Shown one piece after another: positions 51,301 through 63,300 of a stretch of 64,000 nt of DNA. This DNA comes from Strongylocentrotus droebachiensis (taxonomy: Eukaryota > Echinodermata > Echinoidea > Camarodonta > Strongylocentrotidae), in assembly GCA_035222895.1 (NCBI GenBank), contig JAVYIG010000068.1:248001-312000 (forward strand), given 5' to 3'. The position numbers were made by a program, and so were the translations under genes. The notes under the pieces are model-generated. The model had not been told where the DNA came from. It did no database searches and was given only the letters and a program-made list of their open reading frames with translations. The number at the start of each line of letters is the position of its first letter. Position 1 is the stretch's first letter.

Positions 51301-54300
51301 GTTTGTGTGTATTTGGGTTTTCTCCTTTTTTCCCTCTTTTCTCCTTTTAATCCTTATCTTTCTTTTCTTTTCTTTCCTCTCCTTCCTCTTTTTTTTTCTT
51401 TCTCTTTCTTTCTTTTCGTTCCTTTCTTTCCCTTTCTTTCTTTTTTTCTCCCCTTTCCCTTTCATTTCCCCTCCCCCTTTCTCTTTTTTCCTAACGGCAG
51501 CGCAATTTTACCGACAAATCCTGACAGGTGGGGGAGAGGGGGGGGGGGGGGTGTCGCACGCCCACACCCCTCTTTAGCGACGCCCTTGACTACTACCACT
51601 ACTGCAATGTACTAATATTGCAATTAACTACTACCACTACTACTACTACTACTACTACTATACTACTACAACTACTATTGCAATTAACTACTACTACTAC
51701 TACTACCACTATTCTCTACTTTTAAATTAACCTCTGACACAACTTTAACGCACGTTTCAATAAGATGTCAGCGGAACAAGACAATTAGGGCTCCGTGAAA
51801 CAATGCCAAGATAAAAACCTACTCGTGACCGTTGTTGATGGCGTGGTCGAGGCAATTCAAACCATTGTTATCGCAGTCAAAGAACTTGATCTCGTCCTGA
51901 TCATGTTTGAGATTGAGAAGCAGATCGACGTTGAACAGGTCTCCTCTTCGACACGCATACATAAGTGGAGTCATCTGGAACGATGGCAAAATTATCAATA
52001 ATTTGATAATAATAATGGTAAACACAACAACATGATAATGACGACGATGATGATGAAGATGATGATGATGATGATGATGGTGACGATAATAATTATTCGG
52101 GCTATACATGAATTTTGCTCTTATCTACAACGAAAGGTGCTCAAGGCCCCCCAATAGCATTTTGACTTCAGTGCTCATTTGCTTTTACCGGAACCCATTT
52201 AAAGGGCCACTCTGACCAAAACTGCCTAAATAATGAAAAAAAGACATGTAAAATAATTTTTGACGGAGATTCCGAACATGACAATGATTTTTCTTAGAAA
52301 TCATCAATAATTCTGGAATCTGGCTTTAAAAATGACGACTTAGAACGCTTAGAAAAAAGCCCAGTTTCGAAGCTGTATTGCGCAACTGTTTATGACGTCA
52401 CTACAGGCGCCTCTCAAGTGAAAAGGAGAGTGATCTAGGCATTAAAATGTATTTAGAAAGGCAAACTATGATATTAATTGAAGAAAAACAAACATTTATC
52501 AGAAAAATGATATGCACTTGATAATCCCAGTACGTTTCATTTATGAATTACAATGAGATTGTAAGATCCATAGTTGTAGGACAAATCGGACATTCCCGCA
52601 ATGACGTCAGATGCGTCATCAAGGCCACGTGACCATATTACCTTTTTTCGAAGGGCGTAGCCCAGCAAGCGTGAGAACTGTGAAAATGGATGGTTATTAT
52701 CATTTTTTGGTCAATTTAGAGATTTTCTGAAAAATCAGAGGCTGGAATATTAATAAGTAGAGGTGTATTTATGTTTTGAAAGGTTATGTTAGTTGAGTTA
52801 GAGTGGCCCTTTAACACCAGGGAGGAGAGTGATGAACATGTGCTTGAACCTGAGCGGGCCAATGAAAGTATGCCTTTGTTTCGTAAGAAAAAAGGAACGA
52901 ACACGATCTTAGAAACTTTCGAGAAATCAACCAATGACACACAAACACATACGCGCACATCAAGAAACGAATTGTCGACAACAACAACGATAAAAAAGTT
53001 ACATATTGAATGACTTCAGGAAAACTGACCATTCAGAAAGACACTCACGTTAGACTTATCCTTTTCACCTGCCAATGACTTGTCGGCTTTCAAGAAAAGT
53101 TTGGTCAATTCTCTGTGGCCTTCTTTGATCGCTATGTGAAGCGGAGTTTCTCCTGACTTATTCGTGGTTGAGTCAGGGTCGGATCTGGTGAAAGAAAAAG
53201 CCTCAAATAATATAATCTTGACCCTTTTAAAATGAAAACATATTGCATGCAAGATACTTTTCCTTTTTGACCAACCTTTAAAGCCCCACTGTCCTACTTG
53301 TAGCTACTTGCTCCCTCTATATAGAAAAATTGCCCAATCGGTGCCTGTTGGTCCCCCATGATCCTCTATTTCTTATGTTATTTGAGAGCTGAGTTGATGA
53401 GATAGCCACCTGTCAGTAACCTCGCTGTGTGGTCTTATCCCTCCTAGCCACACTAGTGTTGATAAGCTTTAACACTAACAAAAAACCCTGAAAAGCTATT
53501 TTGAACCTTCAAAAAACTGGGGGGGGGGGGGGGGGGGGGGCTAAAAGGGCACCTTAAGATCTTGGCAACCGAAACTCTGATCGATTCTAAATTTGGCATG
53601 GTGATATATGTCTACGAGGTCTACACAATTGCATAATTTGTTATTGTTGTTGATTAGAATATGCTAATTAGAGCTATTTAATTATGCAAACAATTTTTGG
53701 GGGTAATTTTCTTTGTTTTTCTTTATTTTTCTTTGTATTATTCTTTAAATATTGTATAGTTTATGCAAATGAGATGTAAATAAGTTTTATCCACCATACC
53801 AAATGGGAATACCAACATCTAACAGTATAGGTATAAAAGTGTATTTAAAAAAAAAAAAACTTAAGGCTAACGGCAACGTTACTGCATTGAAATTGCACGA
53901 TTTCCTTACAATCTCCGAGCAGTCTCTGTACGGATTTGCCCCGGCCTGCCCGCGTATTTTTTTTCCGTACCGCTAATGCGTCGCAGAGGTTATTTCGACG
54001 ACTTGAATAGAGGCAACATCCGTACCGACACACAGTGAATCACGCCGCACTGATCTTGTCACGTTTTCAGATCATAACACATCAGCCGACAGTGCCGATG
54101 GTTATCCTTGGTTTTAGGGGTTTAAATTATTTTCGATTGCTAATTTCAGCTAATGTCTCCCTAACCCTAATCCTATTCATAAACCCTACCCCCAACCTTA
54201 ACCTTAAAAACCTAGACTAAATAAACCTAATCTTAATCCTAGAATTTGATCAGTGCGGCGCGATTTAGTGTGTGTGTCGGATGTTGCGTCTATTCAAGTC

Positions 54301-57300
54301 GTCGAAATAACCTCTGCGACGCATTAGCGGTACGGAAAAAAAATACGCGGCCTGCCCCCGAGGGCCAATACAAGAAATGGCACGATGCTCGTAGGTAATG
54401 TAAACACAAACATCGTAGCCCGTAGCATCCTAGATGCCCCCCAAATCGCACAAAAAAATCGTAGACTAATTCATCGTACGGCGCCCGGGGCAAATGTAAT
54501 CCAGGCATTACGTGCATAGAACAAATAAGCAATTTTTGCATGAAAAATGAAGTTTTCTAAAAAGTGTTTGTCTTTCCAGCATTAGGGTGCCCGGGAGGCA
54601 CTTGGGTAACCTTAAAAGAAGTACAAAATACAAAAATAAAATGAAATTTCTCGGTACTTTTGTTGGAAAAAACATACAAATCCAGCACAATGTCGTCTCT
54701 TTTTGCATTGGAAAAGAGCAAAATAGCTAGTTTCAATCACACTTCAGCTGCTCTCGCAAGCTCTTACTCGTTCCATTGTGGTCAGGCGGTTTTGGGGTGA
54801 GCGGCTAATGAATATACTAATCGTTAACTTACCTCTGGTATTAAACTTGTTTTGATTGATTGTATATTTTTGTCGGAATAAAGGAAACATAAAAGCTTGA
54901 CAAATAACCTTAAGCGTCTGAAGTCCCGGATGCACGCGCAAATAAACAGGTTCTTATGACGTCATCATCGCTAAATCGGCGTCTTGTATCGTAAAATGCT
55001 ACACTTTCACAATGTTTAACTTTTAATAAAATATAACATAATTTTTTCTGATACCACTGAAGTTATATAGTATTAATGACTGCTTTGAGAAACAACTATG
55101 TTTCGAAAATTAAAGCAGTCATTAATACTTTTATATACCGAAAAGGGTCATAGAATACATGTGCTACTTACCAATCATGCTAATCAAGTTTGTTTACGCT
55201 ATCGAGACATCAGACAGTGTAAGGGCACAAAGTACATACAAATACGTGTGTGGGACTATGAACGGGCTGGATTTTTTGTGTTACTGAAATGTGCTCAGAA
55301 TTCAAGTAATTCATCTATTAAATGACTATAACAGACAAGAAAAAAGTCAAAGGTAAGGACAAGAATCAGTGCTTATCAATATAACAGAAATTTTGCATGA
55401 AATACCATCTGGAAAGCTATCTAAATTTGTCAGAAATTAGCGACAAACACACCAAATTCAGCGCTGCAATGACGCACAAAACGGCGTAGAATTCAACTTT
55501 TCATCCACCAAATGAATTCAAACACTTGCATTATACAATCTTCAATACCTGTATCACCTTTATCGCAAGCAATAAAATCACAATCTATGTCTAGACCTAG
55601 ATCTACGGCTAATAATAAAACGTAGGGCCTACCCTTTTGGTATTTTTGCTGTCTAGCGACCAATTCTTCGCACACACACAATGTATGGTATCCGCGATCG
55701 CTCAAACCAGTTTTTAAGCAAGACTGAACTATTCCCGGTAACTTGGATTTTACCCTCGAACTATTACATGGGCGTGGCATTTTTCGTTTATTTACGGGAA
55801 TGGCTAAAACCATGACTGCAATTTCGACCAATCAGATGGCTGGATTTCTTAAGTGAGGTATATAATGGGTTTTATTTAATGAGTAATTTTAAAAAGAAAA
55901 AATTATTTTAATGTTTTGATTTACTGGATTGTACTATTAAAGTCGCAGGGTAGAAAGATGCATTTTCCAACCGCGCCAAATTTCATTTACGTACCGACAT
56001 TCTGCTGAAATGAGTTCGTGTTGTTTTTAAAGAATCCATTGCTTTCTGCTCCACTAAACGTCCATATGCGGAGTCGTTTATCAACTAAATGTATTCAAAT
56101 TTATGGATGTTTCCTTCCCAGGTGTTTTCGGTGTACTCCAATTGCCAGAACGCAAATTTAATTTTGTTTTTATAGTTTCATTCAATAAGTAAATCAAAGA
56201 AATATTTTGTTCTGCACAATAAAAACAAATGTGTGTCCCTATTGTACATGTAAAATGCCTCTCCCCAATGTGTCATAGTTAATTTACTCATTCACATAAT
56301 GGAACTACCTGCCCGATGAAGCCAGTTTGTGGTCAATTTCTTTTATGAGACAAATCCAAGCAAACGTTTCCATATGGGGCTAAATCAGCCCCAGTCTTTT
56401 TAGGGTTAAATGGTCAAACACCTATTTGTCTGAATCCGTATCCAAACTGACCGCCATTAAGTGTCATGGCAGAGATTCGAACCTCAAACCGTGTGTTACA
56501 TAGACTTATCCACTAGACCTCCACACTTCCAAGACACAAAAATACCCCCTTTTAACTCCACATTGTCTTACTTGACCATAGTTTAACCGTATCGTAATTA
56601 CCGATATAACTGGGACAGGGATTCGAACCCCATGCTTCAAAGTACATGTACTAGTCAACTAGACCACCACATTTACAAGACACCACCTGAACAAACCTTC
56701 CCCACTTTGTGAACTCAACACCGTCCTTTTTCAGCATAGCTTTAGCAGTATCCAGATGACCTCCCTGTGCAATCAGGTGCATTACATTGTTATTTTGTTC
56801 GTCTTTGAATTGGGAAGCATCCTTGCACCAAGCGAAGAACTGTTCAAGACTCCTATACAAGAGACAAGAAGTACAAGACTTTGCAGGAACATGTACATTC
56901 ATGTTAGATGATCCTAAGTTAGAATAAAGTAAGAATGAGATGTAATGATGATTATTAAAATATGAACATGTAGGCCTACATTCTAGGTGTGGTTTTTAAA
57001 AACAATTCCTCCTGACAGAATTCTGACCAAGAAGAGAACAATTGCAGCCAACTGAGTCATATTATTAGCTAAAGTGAATAAGTGAACGACTGCACACGGA
57101 AATGAAAGAAGTAAAGACACATTTCAAAGGCACTGTCCCTTTCCCTCACAAAATTAGTCATTTTGGTGACAATCCCATCGGGATGCAAACGAGTGCACTA
57201 AAAATGTGCTATCCGTATTGGACTATTTGAATCACAGGAGCCTGTGGATTTTTTGCCAATCCTGAGGCCATGTTCTGAATACGATATTGGTGGTTTTAAC

Positions 57301-60300
57301 ATTATTTTTGTCCATGAATCTTACTCTGTTTGTCCCTCTCTTGCACAACGTAGTGTGATTCGTTCTAAGTCGGCGTGATTGGGGTTACCCATATCGATAT
57401 AGTCCAATTCGTTCAGGAACTCCTAAATGATAAGGGAGACAAAGCATCAAACGGATGTACATTTTCTATAATTTAAAATTGTGTCAGATTGTAATAATAA
57501 TATGTTACGTTGTATGTGCGTTCAGAGTAGAATTTAGGCATCTGGATTTAAGTTGCAACCCAAGATTGTCTCCAGAGTACACTGCCTGGACTGTTTCCGT
57601 GTCGCGCGCCCAATCAGCTGAGAAAATAACACACCCTCAACGCTAAAACGGAGACAGTCCTAGCCTTTCTTTCTCACCCTCGCAAACGGGTTATCGTATT
57701 TTCGGGGTCGTACGATCTGTGTGTGGGATGCGGGTAAGAGATGAACACAGATGATTGAAGAATACAAAATATATAAAAACTCTAGAGTAGTGAAAGGAGG
57801 CAGATATCGTCGGTTCATCAAGTTTCAAAATATAAACAACTTGTAATACCGTGACCATGGTCCCATTCCGGACTCATTGCAGGTCATATACAATTCAAAA
57901 ACACGATATATTTTATACTAATTGCAATGACGAACCTTCGTCATTGCCTTGTTTTCGTTCATATTCTGCCCCATAAATATTCTTCTTAGTATCGTCAGGA
58001 AATCCCATTCGTTTTGCACGTAGTGCTTGTTATTCCTAGTTAGGTGCTTTCCCCATGTCCATTTCCTTTCAAATTTCGTAGGCATCATCTCAAGCATGTC
58101 ATCCAGGTCACTACTTTCTTCGATTTTCGAAATCACTCATGCATAACCGTCCAGGCGCCATTTTGTCCGTTTCTGGTCCATTTTAAGGCCTTTCTTTCTT
58201 CCTTCCTATCTTCACTATCCTAGATCCTGCAAACTTCTAACAAAATCCTCTAGATAGTCTGAGAGATGTTCTTTCATCTGCGCTGCATAACCTGACCTTC
58301 AAAATGCCATCTTCGTACTCAAAATTCAAATCTGAAACCGACTCCGTCAAAAATCTTTAAAATTCTTGAAAAATGGACCCCTAAATAATCTAAAACTGCC
58401 ATAACTTTCTCATATAAATTCCGTTTTGTATTTAAATCTCACAGTATCTTTATCTCACAATTGCACATAGCCATGCCAAATTTCACGCTCCAATGGCTAT
58501 GTACAACATAAATAGCGCCCTCTAAAGTTCTGGGAATTGGCTTTCTCTCTGTGGCCGTATCTCCATAATGGCTTGGCAAACCCGTACCCTTTTTTGGATT
58601 TAGATACTTGAAGATATGCCCTTTCCAGCCATATACAAAATTATATACCCTATCACTGACCAAATTTGAGAAAATTGCCCTCCAAATTCGCCATTTTCAA
58701 GAAAATTGAGAAATAACTTCAACTTGCTCTAAACCGGCGATCTTTATACCTACATCAATGAAACTTGGCAGACACATGTATCCATATACGTGACAACTGT
58801 CTGCTAAGTTTAGGAAATTGTAATGCCCTCTTCGCCAAGTTATCGTCAAAAATGATGAATTTACTATGCTTTACGTAATAGCGCGTTTGATGCGTGCAGT
58901 ACGTTTCGCGCATATGACAACGGTTTCAAACTGACCGCACTGGAGTGCCCTTTCGAATGATACCAAGTATGGTATATGTTCACGCAGAAAGTTGTGAGTA
59001 AATCGCATTTGAACAAGGGTCACTATACGAATTCCGCCGAGTTTCCGCCCTATTATAACACGTTTCGGCCATGACGTCATTTTTTAAGACCGTATTCGGT
59101 TGTGTTAGTATGGGCGGCCGTTCGTGCCAAAGCACGCGTCGCAACATGTTCATCATGCACCAAGTCCTATTGGTTTTGCCCGCAGTGCTTGCGAGCCCTT
59201 TCTAGATCCCTTCATCTACTCCAATTCCCTTCAAAATTCGTAGGCGTCGTCTCTAGCATTCCTTCAAGGTCACTAAATTGTTCGTTCTCCGGAAACCCTC
59301 ATGCGTGACCGTCCAGGCACCATTTTTTCCGTTTCGGGCCGTTTTGGTGACCTTTCTTTCGCCCTAACTATCTCCACTATCACAGAAGCTACAGACTTCT
59401 TACATATTGCTCTGGATAGTCCGAGAGTAGCTCCTTCGTAGAAACATGGCGTCATTGCACGCACATCGTTGTGACACGATTGCATTTCTAGTGGTTCTTC
59501 TTCTTCTTCTTGTCGTCCGGAATCCCATTCGCTTTGCACGTAGTGCTTGTTATTCCTATCCAGGTCCTTTCCTCAAGTCCTTTTCCTTTCAAATTTCGTA
59601 GGCATCATCTCTAGCATCTCATCAAGGTCACCTACTTTTTCGATTTTCGAAATCACTCATGCATGACCGTCCAGGCGCCATTTTGTCCGTTTCTGGTCCA
59701 TTTTAAGGCCTTTATATCTTTCTTCCTATTTCCACTATCCTAGATCCTACAAACTTCTAACAAATTCCTCTAGATAGTCTGAGAGATGTTCTTTCATCTG
59801 CGACGTATGACTTGACCTTTATAATGCCATGTTCGTACTCAAAATTCAAATCTGAAACCGACTCCGTCAAAAATCTCTCAAATTCTTGAAAAATGGACCC
59901 CTAAATAATCTAAAACTGCCATAACTTTCTCATATAAATTCTGTTTTGTATTTAAATCTCACAGTATCTTTATCTCATAATTGCACATAGTCATGCCAAA
60001 TTTCACGCTCCAATGGCTTTGCACAACATAAATAGCGCCCTCTAAAGTTCTGGGAATTGGCTTTCTGTCTGTGGCCGTATCTCCATAATGGCTTGGCAAA
60101 CCCGTACCCTTTTTTGGATTTAGATACTTGAAGATATGCCCTTTCCAGCCATATACAAAATTATATACCCTATCACTGACCAAATTTGAGAAAATTGCCC
60201 TCCAAATTCGCCATTTTCAAGAAAATTGAGAAATAACTTCAACTTGCTCTAAAATGGCGATCGCTATACCTACATCAATGAAACTTTGCAGACAGATGTA

Positions 60301-63300
60301 TCCATATACGTGACAACTGTTTATCAAGTTTGGTAAAATTCGAATATGTCAGCGCAAAGTTATCGCCAAAAATGATGAATTTACTATGCTGTGCGTAATA
60401 GCGCGTTTGATGCGTGCAGTACGTTTTGCGCAAATGACAATGGTTTCAAACTGACCGCACTGAAGTGCCCTTTCGAATGATACCAAGTATGGTATATGTT
60501 CACGCAGAAAATTGTGAGTAAATCGCATTTGAACAAGGGTCACTATACGAATTCCGCCGAGTTTCCGCCCTATTATAACACGTTTCGGCCATGACGTCAT
60601 TTTGTAAGACTGTTATTCGGTTGTGTTAGTATGGGCGGCCGTTCGTGCCAAAGCACGCGTCGCAACATGTTCATCATGCACCAAGTCCTATTGGTTTTGC
60701 ACGCAGTGCTTGCGAGCCCTTTCTAGATCCCTTCCTCTACTCCAATTCCCTTCAAAATTCGTAGGCGTAGTCTCTAGCATTCCTTCAAGGTCACTAAATT
60801 ATTCGTTCTCCGGAAACCCTCATGCGTGACCGTCCAGGCACCATTTTTCCGTTTCGGGCCGTTTTGGTTACCTTTCTTTCGCCCTAACTATCTCCACTAT
60901 CACAGAAGCTACAGACTTCTTACATATTGCTCTGGATAGTCCGAGAGTAGCTCCTTCGTTTGACTTGTAGAAACATGGCGTCATTGCACGCACATCGTTG
61001 TGACACGATTGCATTTCTAGTTCACATTTATACTTCAAAATAATATCCGCTCTATGCTTTGTATTGCGCACATATCCATCCAAGGGTATGCCTCAAGCAC
61101 CTACTAGTACTATTTTACCCTTGTTTTATAGACCACCTGCTCGAAGGCGCTAAAACCATTCGTATAATACTCCCAGGTACCCAGTAACTGTACCTAGGAG
61201 GAGAGTGGCGAATGTAGATTAATGTCCTGCCGAACAAAGGACATTAGTGCCACGTCGGGACTCGAACCTAAAAGTGTTTGGTCCACTGTCTACATGGCGT
61301 CAATTCACCGTCCAAGCACAACTTCTGCGACATCCCATCGAAACAGAGAATTCTTATACACGCGCTCCAATGGGATGTCGGATAACTTGTATGAAACGTT
61401 CCCTTGTTTCTTTTGTTTTAGCTACATTTTGAAGGAAACAAAACACAAACCTCAAGGACTTTGGAAAGGTTCTTCTCGACCGAGATCCACTCTAGGAGTT
61501 TCAGTGTAGTGGATCGATCCTTTACATGCTTTAGGAGAACAACCAGACAATCACTCGACCCTCTCAAGGCTGTGAACTTCATTAACAAAGGGATCCCATC
61601 TACTACATCACGATCATCTGTAACTTGTGGCATTTTCCCTTCAGGACTGCAATCGAAATTAATTCAGAAAATATGCTAGGAGCAGCTAACCCAACCAAGA
61701 ATGACGATGATTCATCTTTTCACTTCATTAAATTTTGTTCATTTATTTGTTCTGATTAGAAGTAAAATTAATACGTTGCATAGACATACGAAAACTTTCT
61801 CGAAAGAAATTTCAATACCGTATTTGTATATCTCATATTATATTTGGAAATAGTTTTTGAACTTTTCAGTGGGTGATGGATAAAGCAACTGAAGTTGCCT
61901 TAGGACGATTTTTCGAAAGTCTTTGCGATCATGTTTTATGGTATATCATATTTATTCAGCATAATGCGAAACAGTTTTTCAAGTGGAGCTCCAAGATAAG
62001 CAAATGCTTCACGCCTTGTGAGTCTTTATATCACCATCTGGGGATACAGAACAAAAAGGAAAGAGGGAGAAATGGACAGATGACGGAAAGAGATAGATAG
62101 AGGGATGGAAAGAGATAGAAAAAGGAAAGAAAAAGGAAAGAAAAAAGAGAACCTCCAGACCATGAACTTTTGGAGTTAATAACCTTCAGAAAAACTAACA
62201 TATAGGATCAATGAACCTTCGAATAACTGTCATGTTACCCCTTCAAAGTTACCTTTTTATCACGGAGCAGATCTTTTCCACCATCTCTGGATAGTTCTGA
62301 CTGCAAGCATAGTGAAGAGGCGTCCATCCCTTACGAGTCTTCATGTCAAGGAGCTTGGGGCATAGTTCGTGTAACATGATCGCCAAGTCCAAGTGTCCTT
62401 TCCTACATGCTGTATGCATCACATTAGGTCCGTTCTCGGTCTTGAAGTCTAGAAGATAGTCATGGTCAATATTGGGGCCATCCACTTCATCGTTAGGAGC
62501 CACTAGAGGTAATCAAAGACATATCAAAGGAGACCCAATATTTGATCCAGGCTTTCTTTCGTCATAGGGTTAAGGTTGCAATTTGGGATTTAGATTAGGT
62601 TGATGGTTAGGGTTAAGGTTAGGGTTAAGGTTAGAGTTTGGTTTGAATTTAGGTCAAGGTTTTAAGTTAGGAATTCGGTTAGTGTAGAAAATTGCCGAGA
62701 GGCAAATGTTTCTGGAGCATGAATCAAAGGAAGAGCATTACTCGTATTGCTGAGACTACCCTGTTGAACAAAGCTATGATATTATTAAACGACTGTTATT
62801 AAAACCAATATCAATCATTACAGTTTTATTATTTATATGTTTAAATATGTGATTGGAAGTTAAACTTACAAAAAGGCAAGCAGTATTCGATAAGGGGCTT
62901 GTGTCCTATTTTGATGGCTTGATGGAGTGCTGTTCGTCCGTTCACGTTCTTCACCGACAGGATCTGCATGTATGTAAGCAAAAAGTATATAATAATAATA
63001 ATATCCCTACTACTACTACTACTATTACTACTACTAATTCTACTACTACTACTACTACTACTACGCCTACTTCTGCTACTTCTTCTACTAATAATAACAT
63101 TAAGAAGACAAAGAAGAAGTAGTGGAAATAGATGATGTCGAAGCCATTTTTCTTGCATGTTGTTAGGTAGCTAAAAGCATACTTTTTGGTAAGATTAATG
63201 AAGAGAAGGCTTGTGTATTTTTTATCATTTTATTTGTTGGTGTGTCACTTGTAGTGTTTAGATTGGGGGCCCCCTTTTTTAAAATCGTGGATCCACCCCT

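Larger units (their letters stand above)
49176..51588. mobile_element. hAT-like element, about 2.4 kb, no transposase
   Basis: Left end CAGGGGCGTCGCTAGA, right end reverse complement CAAGGGCGTCGCTAAA: 14 of 16 match. Flanking 8-mers (accactat, actactac) differ, perhaps because the right flank grew into a (CTA)n microsatellite. Inside are a SINE (49205-49420), a tandem repeat (49794-50090) and a palindrome-rich stretch (50250-50550). The pairing of ends is an inference. Confidence 0.5.

Noticed and set aside
59273..59539. 88-codon minus-strand frame in the tandem repeat, and its relatives
   Set aside because: No known domain, no splice logic, and the equivalent frames in the other unit are of different length. 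Kept only as a note under the repeat.
62570..62680. Telomere
   Set aside because: Degenerate, about 110 bp, interstitial and inside an intron of the channel gene.
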